From assembly GCA_029216955.1 (NCBI GenBank), contig JANAVB010004000.1:1757025-1821024 (forward strand): DNA of 64,000 nucleotides. Direction: 5' to 3'. This DNA is from Iris pallida (taxonomy: Eukaryota > Streptophyta > Magnoliopsida > Asparagales > Iridaceae). The notes beneath the pieces are model-generated. The model searched no databases and was not told the origin of the DNA. It worked only from the letters and a program-made list of their open reading frames with translations. How positions within the stretch are numbered: position 1 is the stretch's first letter; each line of letters begins with the position of its first letter. Shown here piece after piece: positions 26,812 to 39,708 of this stretch. The translations under genes and the position numbers were made by a program.

Positions 26812-28906
26812 TGTCACGCCCCGCTCCCGTAGGAGCGATCGTCCTCGCTAAGGCGTGATGCCGCACGGGCCTAGGTTGCGCCCGTGCAAGGCCAAGTCCA
26901 GAAACGGCCGATTTGAGCTAGGCCACAGAGTCGCACAGAGTGTCCCCAATTGCAGCAGAAAGTAAACGAACACACAAGTTGAATACGAAATCAAACTCTT
27001 TATTAATATTCGAGAAGTTACAAGCGGCGCTAGGCCGATATTACAAGTCGCTCAAGCTCTCTCTCTCTGAAACATAAAAGGCGTGCCAAGTGGCTTACAA
27101 GATGGAATGATACATGGCGATGTTCCAATACATTATGTCCTGTATATGGTGCTCCCGCTCCTTGCAACGCTCCAAGGCTCGAGAAATAGCTCCGCGCCTT
27201 AGCACGTTCGAGGAAAGCTCCGCACCCGCCGACGTTTCCTGCTTTCTGCAAGCAAACTGTGGGGTTATCAGTACATTGTTATGCACTGGTGGGGAGGCTA
27301 GCTCGCCCACAACGCCATCATTACCAAACACGTTCCATTTACTTTTGTGCATCTCTATCATTCATTGTCTTTCTAATCTTGTCTTAGGATCAATTTCATG
27401 GCATATGTCATAACCTATCCCGTGTTGCCAAATTCAAGTGTCGTATGGAAATACATACACGACTTACCCATACTTACCGTCCGGCCTTCCCTGTCCAAAG
27501 TAAACCAAGTTAGACAACGGTTCAATAATTCAACTTAACATGATTCACGTAAACATTCTAGTGCCAAGGGCGTGATCCTGCCTTAGATTTTAACGCGTCG
27601 TAGGCATGTTTTCCAATTTATTTACACGAAGTACTCCTTATCATTTGGTGCATTACATTTCAAGCCTATACGTAAGGCGCTTCATTCAATTAACTTTAGA
27701 CTACTTTGATTTCAATGCAAGGGCTTGCACGTGGATCGCCACTAGCAAGCCCACTTAATCTATATGCACCGGTCGCTGGCATGACAAGCCATTTTGGACA
27801 TTTCCCCTTGGTATTTCTCAACTTAACGTAGGGTGATGGCTGGTACACCCCGTTAAGTCGCTTGAAATACCCTGCACTTACGTCCCCCGGTGCCCAAGCC
27901 CGCACCAGGCAGCCCGTAAGCCCCGACTTTTGATTCCGCCTAGGCCGGCCACGGTATACTCCACACAACGCCCGTGCCGCAGAATCCTTTCACTACCACG
28001 GCCACAGCATACGCCACCCCTCGCTCGTGCCGTTTGTCCACGACCATTTCGTATTATCTTGTTATTTAACTTAATGGCTATCTCCGAGCCGTAGGCTAAC
28101 CCTTAGCCTTAATGCGTTATCGACCAGGTTGGCGTCCGTGCAGCGCGGGTAGCGAGCCCCGATGCACGTGCCCGTCACACCTGTCGCTAACCATTCTTTC
28201 TTTTCTTATCTTTTCTTCATTCTTTCTTTTCTTTCTTTCTTTCACTTGTTCATTCGTTTATCGATTCATTCACATATTCATTCATTCATTCATTGATTCG
28301 TTGATTTATTCGTTCAAGCATTACGCAACTCCTCGTGCGGGAGTCGCCTTGGCGACCCATCGGTCCCATAGCCTTTCAGTGTCACTATACTCTACTCGGA
28401 ACGACTATATTGATAGCCTTCCCGTTCATTGTTGTAAACCATTCATTGTTGGACGCATAAGGAGCATAACGTAGGCTTGTGCCATAGCACGAGCATGGAG
28501 CACGGGCGAGAGTTCTCTTACTTTTCCATGTTCCTTTCCATATTCTATACAAGCATACAAGTTGGGATTATTCCCTTAGCTAGGTGCGTTGAGTCATTTA
28601 TTAGCATGCACGGGGTTATCGCCTAGCGATTTTCGTGATAGTGTCCGCATTATTATGTGTCTAGGCTAAGCAGAGACGGGTTCATCGGAGCCACCCACCT
28701 TAGTGATGTTTGCATCGGTCGAGCGATACTCCGAGCGCGCCTTTGATAGTCTAAGTCTGGATTCATCTTTGATGAGCCATTGTAAGTCTTGCATCGATTC
28801 GCATCGATACTTCATCGGGTCGACACTCTTCGAGTCGACGGCTCGTTTAAGTTGTTGAACATGCCGTTTGAATCGGCGTTCCGCTAGGGCGGAGCGGGCC
28901 ATTACA
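26812..28906 (-). repeat. Left (3') LTR of the young element
   Basis: Conserved head gcgatcgtcctcgctaagg, a pyrimidine-rich (ttc/ttca)n stretch at 28190-28315, and tail gcggagcgggccattaca. No substantiated reading frame; open frames of 73-120 codons recur in the other LTR simply because the LTRs are duplicates. Confidence 0.93.
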
Positions 28907-31469
28907 TCATACACCACTCAAAACAAGTCTCGTCCTCGAGACTTCCTGAGTGCAGGTCCTCCTACCATTCCTCACCTCACGTCGTCGTATTTCTTAGGCA
29001 ATCCCTATCGAACGGCTCTATCGCTCTATGGCGCCGAATTATACTCGATACCTTTCCAAGTTCTGTGTCACATACGTTTGGTCGATTTTATTGAGTAACT
29101 TTTCATTCATTTTAGAGTTGATGGCACTTATTCAATTCAAGTGTTTCTTTGACTTGGTTGCTATTTCGACGTATCATGGGACTGAAATGGTCGTACGAGG
29201 TGCGTTGTAATTCTCAAACACGAGAGTTATGGGCTGAGGCAAACTCACTCGCTCGTTCATGCGCATCTCAACACCCACTTGCAGCTGCATTCGAGTTCAT
29301 CACATCGCTGAGTTTGGATCGTGCACATATTCAAGGCGTCCCTCGAATACGTATATTTCAACCAAGCTTAGCGATTAGCGAAGTCGGACAAGCTACTCGT
29401 GATAGTTTCGATTTGCCGATCGTTTGCTAACTTCGATTTGAAACCGAACTCATGTGTATCTCACTATCGTTTATCTCGGTCCTCGAGTTGATCCGGTTCG
29501 CTTCTCAAGCGTTCTTGTCAACGAAATCAATATGATTTCTTCTTAGCGGAGTCGATCAAGTCTAAGTAATTTCTGTCCGATTCAAGACCAAGTATCGTAC
29601 TATCATCGAGTATTTCTTTCTATCAACGATTCAATTCGTTATCCCAACTTTACTTGCGCGTCATCCATTCCTATTATTCCCTTCGTTTGGGGCCAATCTC
29701 ATCGTCGTTCACGCACACTCCCTGTTCTCCGTCCTACTCTAAGTCTTGCTGCCACAAGTCTATCGTCCATCCAGACGATACTGTAAATGCCATCGCACAA
29801 GTTCAATCACTCGGCATAGGTTCGTCCGCCTATCCGCTAGGTCAGCTCACAAGGTCATAGTTACACGTCAAGTCCGTGGCTCATCGTGCAAGGACGTTGC
29901 ACGACGCTCGCCCCAAATCCTATGGTCAAACCATTTGTTCGTTTGTACGGGAGTTTCTATCCAAGCTCGCGTCACTCAGATTTTTAAACATCGAGCATGA
30001 TCATCTAATTCGTATCAAGACTTACGTTGCACATATTCAATTTCGTTCAATCACCAGTTCTAACCAATTCATGTATTCGATCACGAGGTCATCCAGCTCG
30101 ATAATACATTGTGCCCCAATCTCACGCGAGTCCGATTATCCACGGCGGTTCATGAATCACCATGCAACGCTCCCGCGGAATAATCATTCTCATCGGGGCG
30201 TAACTCTTGTTTGAGTTTTAGACTAACCCATTCTCGATACGCGGATTGGACCTACACAATCCTCAATTTCAATCGTCAAGCACACAAATTCATTCCCGAG
30301 TCCACCTTCGCGTCAAACCACAAGTCGAAGCAATCAAATTGCCATGCCAACCAAGTTCAATCACTCCCGCCGTATGAATCACCATATCGGCGCTCACGCG
30401 GAGTGATCGTCCTAATCCGACGTGACGCATGTGCGAGGCTGGAGTTGCGCTCGTATAAGACAAGAACGTCAACGTTGTGGTTGTCAACGAAGCAAATCCA
30501 AGCATTTCATTTTCTATCCAAGCCAAGATCGATGGTCCATTTATATTTCGTTCAACTAGAAAATCCTCGAGCCAAATCTATCTTTTCCTCGACACATTTT
30601 TAACATTTCAAGTATAGCGTCCAACGGAACAATGACATTCGCATGACCGTCATTCGTCGAGTCAGAGTGCCCCCGAGTTATCGCATATCGATCTTTGATA
30701 CGCCTCAATACCATCGACGATATGCGTAACCTGACGATCTTCCTTTGCAACCGATTTCGAGTCGTACGTTGATGCTGTTGTCCGAGTTGGATATTCCACA
30801 ATTTCTTTGATATTTAAGATCAAGTTCGATCGCTATTCCTCAAGCTCGTTTCAAGATCGTTGTTCAAAACTTAAGTCATATTTCATTTGAATCAATCCCA
30901 AATCGTACGTACGATCCTCTAAGTTTTCTCGATTTAGACCATTCATTTTTATTCATCATTCTGAATCGTTTTCTAACTTGCGTTGCCCACTGACAAGCTG
31001 TCCGAACGACATCTCGCTCGGGACTTTCGAAGTCACGACCAACTAAGCGTGACGCGTTCTAAGGCTTTGCGCGATCGCATCGCCTCGTCGCCATACCCGT
31101 TCTATCCGTAAATCCTTTAGTCTCGCTCGAACAATTTCTATAACGTCCATATACCACTCAAGGTTTGAGCCACTCGACTTGTCGTTGACACTCATTCTTA
31201 TTCTTCTCCGAACCTATCATATACACCACTCGGATTCAAGCCACACGATCTAGTCCTCAATCACGTTCGCGTCATGCGCTAAGACATCCTTCAGATTCGT
31301 TCGACGAATCTCTAGCATAATCGCTCATGTCGCCTCGACGTACTAAGTCGTTCATACTAATCCTCAAAATCCAAGCCAATCTTTCGTGCACGCCTAAGCG
31401 TTAGTTTGATAGCATTCCTATCGATATACACTCTAAGTGTAACTCCGTTCCCGACCGAACGGTACTTGA

Positions 31470-31735
31470 TATCGCTCGTAACGTGATTGCACCAGAAGTC
31501 GAGGTACGCGACATTGCGGCACAACATAACCAAAAGGTCGTGTGCGTAGCTATCCCGTACGGACTATATTCGAGTTCGCATGCTCACTTATTCTCGTTCG
31601 AGCGATAATCGATCTCACTCGCAACTCGTTTGCACCAGAAGGTCTAGGTGTACGATACTCTGCACAACTTAGCCAAAAGGCTGCGTGCATAACCATCCCA
31701 TTCGAACTATACTTTGGTCTCGTGTACTCATTTGC
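31470..31735. repeat. Imperfect tandem duplication, about 135 bp unit
   Basis: The blocks tttgcaccagaagg / attgcaccagaag, agccaaaaggctgcgtgc / aaccaaaaggtcgtgtgc and gaactatactttgg / ggactatattcgag recur in the same order. The copies are diverged, so the duplication is older than the insertion. Confidence 0.65.
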
Positions 31736-31999
31736 TGTCAGCGTAAGCTCATTCAAGCACGCACTGCGTTTGGTAACTCTTAGCATCGGTTCCTTCCAAC
31801 TCAAGTCCGTCGTGGTGGCACAAAGGCCTTTTTCTATCGATCCCGTCCAACCGAGTACTCGTACGAGCTTTTGAAAATATTAGACTTATTGTATGGAACA
31901 TCCCAAGGCACAACGAGAGAGAGCGTACACTTTTTTTTGTTTTCTAACCGAGCTTTCAAAACTGAGAAAATCGAATGAAGTCCAAGGACGTAAAGCCGT

Positions 32000-32011
32000 G
32001 CTCTGATACCA
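32000..32011 (-). other. Primer-binding site, initiator tRNA-Met
   Basis: TGGTATCAGAGC on the minus strand, a perfect match to the 3' end of plant initiator tRNA-Met, three bases inside the 5' LTR. Confidence 0.92.
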
Positions 32012-32014
32012 ATC

Positions 32015-34109
32015 TGTCACGCCCCGCTCCCGTAGGAGCGATCGTCCTCGCTAAGGCGTGATGCCGCACGGGCCTCGGTTGCGCCCGTGCAAGGCCAAGT
32101 CCAAAAATGGCCGATTTAAGCTAGGCCACAGAGTCACACAGAGTGTCCCCAATTGCAGCGGAAAGTAAACGAACACACAAGTTGAATACGAAATCAAACT
32201 CTTTATTAATATTCGAGAAGTTACAAGCGGCGCTAGGCCGATATTACAAGTCGCTCAAGCTCTCTCTCTCTGAAACATAAAAGGCGTGCCAAGTGGCTTA
32301 CAAGATGGAATGATACATGGCGATGTTCCAATATATTATGTCCTGTATATGGTGCTCCTGCTCCTTGCAACGCTCCAAGGCTCGAGAAATAGCTCCGCGC
32401 CTTAGCACGTTCGAGGAAAGCTTCGCACCCGCCGACGTTTCCTGCTTTCTGCAAGCAAACTGTGGGGTTATCAGTACATTGTTATGCACTGGTGGGGAGG
32501 CTAGCTCGCCCACAACGCCATCATTACCAAACACGTTCCATTTACTTTTGTGCATCTCTATCATTCATTGTCTTTCTAATCTTGCCTTAGGATCAATTTC
32601 ATGGCATATGTCATAACCTATCCCGTGTTGCCAAATTCAAGTGTCGCATGGAAATACATACACGACTTACCCATACTTACCGTCCGGCCTTCCCTGTCCA
32701 AAGTAAACCAAGTTAGACAACGGTTCAATAATTCAACTTAACATGATTCACGTAAACATTCTAGTGCCAAGGGCGTGTTCCTGTCTTAGATTTTAACGCG
32801 TCGTAGGCATGTTTTCCAGTTTATTTACACGAAGTACTCCTTATCATTTGGTGCATTACATTTCAAGCCTATACGTAAGGCGCTTCATTCAATTAACTTT
32901 ATACTACTTTGATTTCAATGCAAGGGCTTGCACGTGGATCGCCACCAGCAAGCCCACTTAATCTATATGCACCGGTCGCTGGCATGACAAGCCATTTTGG
33001 ACATTTCCCCTTGGTATTTCTCAACTTAGCGTAGGGTGATGGCTGGTACACCCCGTTAAGTCTCTTAAAATACCCTGTACTTACGTCCCCCGGTGCCCAA
33101 GCCCGCACCAGGCAGCCCGTAAGCCCCGACTTTTGATTCTGCCTAGGCCGGCCACGGTATACTCCACACAACGCCCGTGCCACAGAATTCTTTCACTACC
33201 ACGGCCACAGCATACGCCACCCCTCGCTCGTGCCGTTTGTCCACGACCATTTCGTATTATCTTGTTATTTAACTTAATGGCTATCTCCGAGCCGTAGGCT
33301 AACCCTTAGCCTTAATGCGTTATCGACCAGGTTGGCGTCCGTGCAGCGCGGGTAGCGAGCCCCGATGCACGTGCCCGTCACACCTGTCGCTAACCATTCT
33401 TTCTTTTCTTATCTTTTCTTCATTCTTTCTTTTCTTTCTTTCTTTCACTTGTTCATTCGTTTATCGATTCATTCACATATTCATTCATTCATTCATTGAT
33501 TCGTTGATTTATTCGTTCAAGCATTACGCAACTCCTCGTGCGGGAGTCGCCTTGGCGACCCATCGGTCCTATAGCCTTTCAGTGTCACTATACTCTACTC
33601 GGAACGACTATATTGATAGCCTTCCCGTTCATTGTTGTAAACCATTCATTGTTGGACGCATAAGGAGCATAACGTAGGCTTGTGCCGTAGCACGAGCATG
33701 GAGCGCGGGCGAGAGTTCTCTTACTTTTCCATGTTCCTTTCCATATTCTATACAAGCATACAAGTTGGGATTATTCCCTTAGCTAGGTGCGTTGAGTCAT
33801 TTATTAGCATGTACGGGGTTATCGCCTAGCGATTTTCGTGATAGTGTCCGTATTATTATGTGTCTAGGCTAAGCAGAGACGGGTTCATCGGAGCCACCCA
33901 CCTTAGTGATGTTTGCATCGGTCGAGCGATACTCCGAGCGCGCCTTTGATAGTCTAAGTCTGGATTCATCTTTGACGAGCCATTGTAAGTCTTGCATCGA
34001 TTCGCATCGATACTTCATCGGGTCGACACTCTTCGAGTCGACGGCTCGTTTAAGTCGTTGAACATGCCGTTTGAATCGGCGTTCCGCTAAGGCGGAGCGG
34101 GCCATTACA
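32015..34109 (-). repeat. Right (5') LTR of the young element
   Basis: Co-linear with 26812-28906 at a constant offset of 5,203 bp throughout. The differences I saw are substitutions only. Confidence 0.93.
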
Positions 34110-34302
34110 CTAGTCAAGGCACGCTACTGCACTATCCGTACCATAATTCCTAGTCGTCTTTTACTCCAAAACTCTACCATGACTAAAGGCATTTACCGTA
34201 ATAATTAATTAAAATAATTATTTATAAAAATCTAAAAATCACCATTTAAATTAAATAAATAATAAAAAAATATTTCAAAAATTTTCGGAAAGGGAGGCTA
34301 CA

Positions 34303-37040
34303 TTCTACGTCTGTTATGTAGGGTCTAACCGACCTCAACTTATCAGTATATGTGCTGAAAAACAATGAAGCAACCGCCGATTAGTAGTATAATATTAGCT
34401 TATACTATTACGTTGAGATGACGTAAACCAGTTCATCATTAATTACTTACCCCTCTAGATTCTCCACTTCATCCTCATCGTAATTGAGTAATATATACAA
34501 CTAAGTAGCCCTTAGCTCGTCGTCATTCAAATATCTCTTCTTTATTTTCCCCGAAGGCTTTCCGGACGCATTGAATACTATCAGTATTACATCATTAGAT
34601 TCCTGATATCCGTCGTCGCTTCTGGTTCTATTAGTAGCAACATGAGGTTTGAAATACGTCGAGCAAAAGTTTATAATCTCCTCGATAATTAACATAAGCT
34701 TTATAAATATAACCCTCAACCCATGCCTTATTTTTTACCTTTCATTTTAGGTGATTCAGATGCCGCTCGAACGGGTACATCCACCGATAACCGACATGCC
34801 CACCAACACGTGCCTCATAGGAAAGATGAATTGGCAAATGCTCCATAGAGTCAAAGAATCCAGGAGGAAACACCTTCTCGAGCTTGCACAGTTTTATCGC
34901 AATATCGTTCTCTTGCTTTTCTAGACGATCGATGATCAACTTAGTAGAACAAAGATCTCTGAAGAATATGCTGAGCTTTGTCAATGGATCCCAAATGACC
35001 TAGAATAAGAATTCCCGAAATATAATCGGAATTAACCTCACGATGAATACGTGACAATTGTGGCTCTTCATATCCGTCAGTTTGTTCTCCTTGAGGTCGA
35101 TGCATCTTCTCAAGTTCAAAACGTACCCGTCTGGAAATTTTAGGCCCTGAATCCACCTATAAAGTCTCACTTTGTCCTCCTTCTCCAGTGAGAAAATTGC
35201 CTTAGGCTGCTTTAACTTCCCATTCCCCTCCTCTATCAAATGCAACGCAGGACGTCTACATATTTCTTCCAAGTTCAACCTGGCCTTTGGATTGTCTTTC
35301 GTCTTTCCCTTTACGTCCATTACAGTATTAATTATGTTGTCAAAACATTCTTCTTGATATGCATGACATCAAGATTATATCTGATCAGATTGGTACTCCA
35401 ATATGGTAAACCCCAAAATATACTCTTCTTCGTCCAGTTATGAGTGCGACCAAATCTGTCACACTTGTAGCCCTTAGCAGGCTCTTCAATAACACTCGGT
35501 AAATCTTTTACCTCTTCCTATATCGTGTATCCGGGCTACCTTGGCGGTGGATTAGCCTTCTCTACAACGTCGGCACGAAAATCATTCTTGTTCCTCCGGT
35601 ATGGATGATCCTTCCGCAGTAATTGTCGATGACAAATGAAGAAGCACGGTTTGCCTTCGTGTTTCAAACGAAAAGCTTAGTGGGGTCCATACAATACGGA
35701 CATAAAAGACGGCTATGAGTGTTCCATCTTGATAATATTCCATAGGCCGAAAAGGCGTTGATGGTCCACATAAGTGCTGCCCGCATATGAAAATTCTGCT
35801 TTCTAGAAACATCGTACGTGTTGGCACCTACTTCCACAGTTGATTCAACTCATCTATCAATGGTTGTAAATACACATCGATGTTTCTCTTCGAATTGTTC
35901 GGACCCGGGATAATAACGGTGAGAAACATATACGAAGTCTTCATGCACATCCAAGGCGGTAGATTGTACGGAGTGACGATCACAGACCAACACGAATACT
36001 GGGAGCCTGAAAGTCCGAATGGGGTAAAACCATCGGAGGAGAGCCCCAATCTGACATTATGCGGATCCGAAGCAAAATCTGGATACTCTCGATCAAAGTG
36101 CTTCTATGCTTCTCCATCGGATGGGTGATCCAACACTCCTTCGACTTGTTTTCTCTTGTGCTAACTCATGTTTTTAGCAGTCTCATTTACCATAAACAAC
36201 CTCTGCAACCGCGACGTCAATGGCAAGTAGTGCATCGAATCGTAGGCTTCCTTGCACCGACAGACCTTCCTCTACTAGTGTCCTTGTAGAGATCAACATT
36301 ATAGAATCTGCACGCATCTTCATCCTTGTTGTCGTTGTAGTACAACATGCATCTGTTGCGACATGCATCAATTTTTTTGTATCACATCCAGAGCAATCTC
36401 ACCATCCTCTTAGACCGGTTGAAATCTTTAGACAACATAGCACCCTCCGACAAGATCTCCATAATCAACTCCATCAGTCGATTGTAGCATTCTTGCAACA
36501 TGTTAACATCGGACTTGATGCTCAACAATCTTGTAACCACCTCCAACGGTGAATGATCCTCACACCCACGATATAATGGAGTCCTTGTATTCTTCAGCAA
36601 CTCCATGGACTTTGCAGCATCGACATTTGGTGCCTCCTCAGCTGTATAATGATTGTTCGAATCGAAACTAGGCTCCGTCGCATCAAAAACTATGTTCACC
36701 TACCCATGTCATAAGCAGTGTGGTTGTGGACATCCACATAAGGCTCCGACTCCGATGCTAAAGACACAAGTTCTCCGTGCGTGGTCCACTAATAGTAATT
36801 CGACATAAAACCCTTCGAGTACAAATGATATGTGACTTCCACTTCTGGATGATATTTTAAGTTGCGACATCTCACATACGAACACTTAATTTTGGTACCG
36901 TCCATGTACTGAGGGAACGCCTTGGCGAACTGTAGGAACTGTTGTACACCCTTTATGAATTCATCCCGCACACCGCACATGTCATCAGGATAACGGTTGT
37001 ATATCCACGAACGATGCCGTAGGTAGTAATTTATATCCAT
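34303..37040 (-). pseudogene. TNP2-like CACTA transposase, N-terminal and central part
   Basis: Minus-strand pieces run in TNP2 order. Transpos_assoc comes first, at 37040-36790 (SWIYNRYPDDMCGVRDEFI, then IKCSYVRCRNLKYH, a Cys-containing motif). A Transposase_21 region follows at about 36050-35530 (GPNNSKRNIDVYLQPLIDEL, SAYGILSRWNTHSRLLCPYC). Next is LDVMHIKKNVFDNIINTVMD near 35340-35400, then a DUF4218-like segment at 35160-34742 (PIHLSYEARVGGHVGYRW). The tail ends in KYLNDDELRA-type sequence near 34510. Stops and frameshifts separate the pieces. TNP2 proteins carry the DDE-type catalytic domain that cuts CACTA ends. The C-terminal DUF4216 part lies at 18366-17516, displaced by the retroelement. 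Confidence 0.82.
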
Positions 37041-37100
37041 TTTTAGATACTTCTGTAAGTTAGATACAAATCGTTCAAAGGCTTGCAAAAGTAATAGCAT

Positions 37101-37800
37101 GAAGACATGATTTCAAACTTAGAAGCCATGTGGACAACTCTGATTTTAACTCTATTCCAAACATTATTCCAAAACTAGCTATCTTCTCTAAATTCATCTT
37201 AATACTAATATATTCATCTCACACTAATACCTAGTCTTACACACTTGGCCTACTAGCATATGAAACTCATATTTCCAGGTTATTGATGCACCCAGGTACT
37301 AACCGACATGGTTTCAGACTTCTCCCTAACTGCTACCCCTACCTGAACTCAAACCCCATACTCAATTGGTACCACATATAATACAACACTAATACCTTGC
37401 TTTGCATTGTAATTATCAATGTAACAATTTTCCATCTATGTAAGCACAGATACCCATACTGCTGCTATTTATTGGCCTCCATGTGCCCGAGCACAATCAC
37501 CCTTATCATACACCTCTATCGACCCCCCCACACAATCATATATATACAAATACTAATAACCCAAGTTGTGTCTCGGCTTTGAAGAGTCCCATGTCCGTGT
37601 ATACGACTCTCCTTGAGTCGAGATCTGCATCGTATTGTACACGAGGCCTATACGCAAGGATGTGTCTAAACTCAGATAGGGTTAGGGTCTGTGTCATGTC
37701 CCATGTCATTTCAGTGTATATGTTTTTGTCGTATTCGTGTTTGTGTCATGTCCATGTCAAATGGCTAGTAGAGATAAAGGGTTTACCTGATCTTGGGGTT
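37101..37800. other. Non-coding CACTA interior upstream of the transposase
   Basis: Upstream (minus sense) of the TNP2 start. It probably contains promoter and first-intron sequence of the transposase gene. No clear TATA or splice motif identified. Confidence 0.4.
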
Positions 37801-37847
37801 GACCGAGGAAGGGGATATGGCCGAGAGGAGGAGTAATACGACGTAGG

Positions 37848-38110
37848 CGGTTGAGGAGGAGAGGATCCCAGAGAGGAGGAGGAGGAGACCAGAGAGGAGG
37901 AGAAGGAGGAGGAGGAGGAGGAGGGGGAGGAGGAGGGGGAGGAGGAGGAGAAGGAGCCCGAAGAGCAGGAGGAGGGGGTTGGTGGAGGAGGAGTCAAGAG
38001 AGGAGGAGGACCCAGAGAGGAGGAGGAGCACACAGTAGTAAAGGAGGAGGAGGAGGAGGAGCTCGGTGGAGGAGAAGGAGCGGTAGCGGAGGCGGGGGGT
38101 CGAGGAAGTA
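37848..38110. repeat. (GGA)n polypurine tract
   Basis: The plus strand is nearly all purine (gaggaggag, gaaggaggagg) for about 250 bp, broken by a few pyrimidines. Reading frames made of Gly/Arg (plus) or Ser/Pro/Leu (minus) come from the repeat and are not genes. Confidence 0.9.
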
Positions 38111-38214
38111 GCACAGGAGGTTGTCGGCGTGGGGGTGGGGGGGAATGGAAAATTTTGGAAAAAATTTCGAGTGAAAATGGGGAAAAGAAAAACCCGATCG
38201 GGATATTGGAAATA

Positions 38215-38397
38215 AATTAGCGACGTCTGGCACAGACGTTGCTAAACATCTCTATATTTTAATATATTAGCGACGTCGTAGTGTTACCGTCGCTGATACT
38301 TAAAAATAGCGACGTTCACCAACTATACCATGACGTCAAATTTCGTTAAACTAAACGTAGTTGCAATACGTCGCTGATATGACTTATTTTGGTAGTA
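38215..38397. repeat. Right CACTA subterminal repeats and terminal inverted repeat
   Basis: Copies of tagcgacgt/acgtcgcta at 38218, 38270, 38290, 38308 and 38368, ending in ttattttggtagt at 38396, the inverse of actaccaaaataa. The last base should be g by comparison with the left end. Confidence 0.82.
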
Positions 38398-39708
38398 CAA
38401 ACAGCTATAAAAGAGTTTGAAATAAACTGGAGTCTGACCTCTCAAGAAAACTGTAGCAATAAAACATGTCAATCTAAAATGAAAGATCACTGGAACTCAG
38501 AAGGCAAATCCTCCTCAACTGAAAACGGAGGATCCAGTGCAAAGCCGTACTCCAGAGGGTAATACTGGTTGTCTAATCCTAGAGAGATCACCAGGTCCTC
38601 AGAGGAACGTAACAAGATACACAGAAATATGTCATATAAACTGAATATATAAAACATGAATGCAAGAGGGCACCTAACCATTCTATTGTTAATATGCAGG
38701 TAAGAACAAACCTTCAACGCATGGGCACTTTGGCTATATAGGATTGGCATAGTCCCCTCTTTGGGTACCAGGGCCCGAAATGCATAAAGTTTTGCAAACG
38801 TCAGTGGCCAATCTGAGAGGGTCAACTCACACCGTATCTCCCGTAGAGCTTCCGGTTACTAAAAATTAATGTGCAATCGTAGCCCATATATTAAGGAACT
38901 GTTCTCCCCACCCCATGCATATCTATATTGTATCCCCAACACATATAACCTCTACTAAATGCTAAATCTTCTAATCATGTAATATCTATGAGCAGTTATA
39001 CCTTAACCGCCGCACGTCTCGTACGTACCGGTGGCCAGCCGAATACGTAAATCTGTATCCTATACGAGACTCGCAACTCGTGGTACACATGTGTCATGGC
39101 CCAAGGAGATATACCAATACCTCACAATAATGGGGTGGTCCTCTAAAACTAGGTCAGCATGCACAAAATACAGAAAAGGAACAGAAATGACTAACTCGGT
39201 CGCTCACATGTAATATCTATTAGCAGTTATACCTTAACCGTCGCACGTCTCGTACGTACAGGTGGCCAACCGAATATGCGAATCTGTATTCTACACGAGA
39301 CTCGCAACTCGTGGTACACATGTGTCATGGCCCAAAGAGATATACCAATACCTCACAATGATGGAGTGGTCCTCTAAAACTAGGTCAGCATGCACAAAAT
39401 ATAGAAAAAGAACGGAAACGACTAACTCAGTCGCTCGCACCCAAGTATGACTTGGACGACAGTTTAACATATAAAAATAAATAACAAGTAAATAATGCAA
39501 AAATAAAATAAATACTCAGAATATAATAACAAGGTATACTTGCCTATAGCTAGTACGAAGGTTTGACGATGTCTAGAGGGCGAATACGTTAAATCGGTGG
39601 AAGCAACAAAGATGGGATCTCTACGGCCGTCTCCGGATGCTGAAACAAACATCACCAATGTTCCCGAAATAAGAAAAATAGCTAAGATTGACTACCCATA
39701 AGGACAAT
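38398..39708 (-). mobile_element. LTR fragment of the 7694-type family with an internal tandem duplication
   Basis: Co-linear with 7937-8850 (ataaactggagt, gaaagatcactggaactc, cagtgcaaagccgtactcc). Positions 38976-39206 are repeated at 39207-39437, a 231-bp tandem duplication with about 90 percent identity by eye. An extra block at 38700-38860 is absent from the 7694 copy. It is bounded abruptly on the left by the CACTA end. Confidence 0.6.

Larger units (their letters stand above)
28907..32014 (-). mobile_element. Internal region of the young element, no coding capacity
   Basis: All frames on both strands are broken into segments below about 130 codons with no Gag, protease, RT or integrase motif. 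It contains a near copy of the LTR head (gatcgtcctaatccgacgtg at 30404), an imperfect tandem duplication at 31470-31735, a 24-bp block shared exactly with the relative at 11844 (31881-31904), and the primer site at 32000-32011. The 3' end (28907-28945) is the polypurine side. Confidence 0.8.
26812..34109 (-). mobile_element. Young complete non-autonomous LTR retroelement (7.3 kb)
   Basis: Identical-length LTRs of 2,095 bp (26812-28906 and 32015-34109) start tgtcacgccccg and end gggccattaca. They flank 3,108 bp that has no gag or pol. The 5-bp duplication ctagt is perfect (26807-26811, 34110-34114). The minus strand reads TGGTATCAGAGC at 32011-32000, three bases inside the right LTR, an exact initiator tRNA-Met primer site, fixing the orientation. 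By hand I count about 31 substitutions and no indels between LTRs (1.5 percent), mostly transitions. It sits in the right LTR of the older element. Replication proteins must come from an autonomous relative. Confidence 0.93.

Noticed and set aside
27114..28474. Frames of 88-120 codons duplicated at 32317-33677
   Set aside because: They are inside the two LTRs of one element, so recurrence is not evidence of coding; no promoter, domain or codon bias.
37746..38233. Ser/Pro-rich, Leu-rich and Gly/Arg-rich open frames
   Set aside because: All three are readings of the (GGA)n tract.
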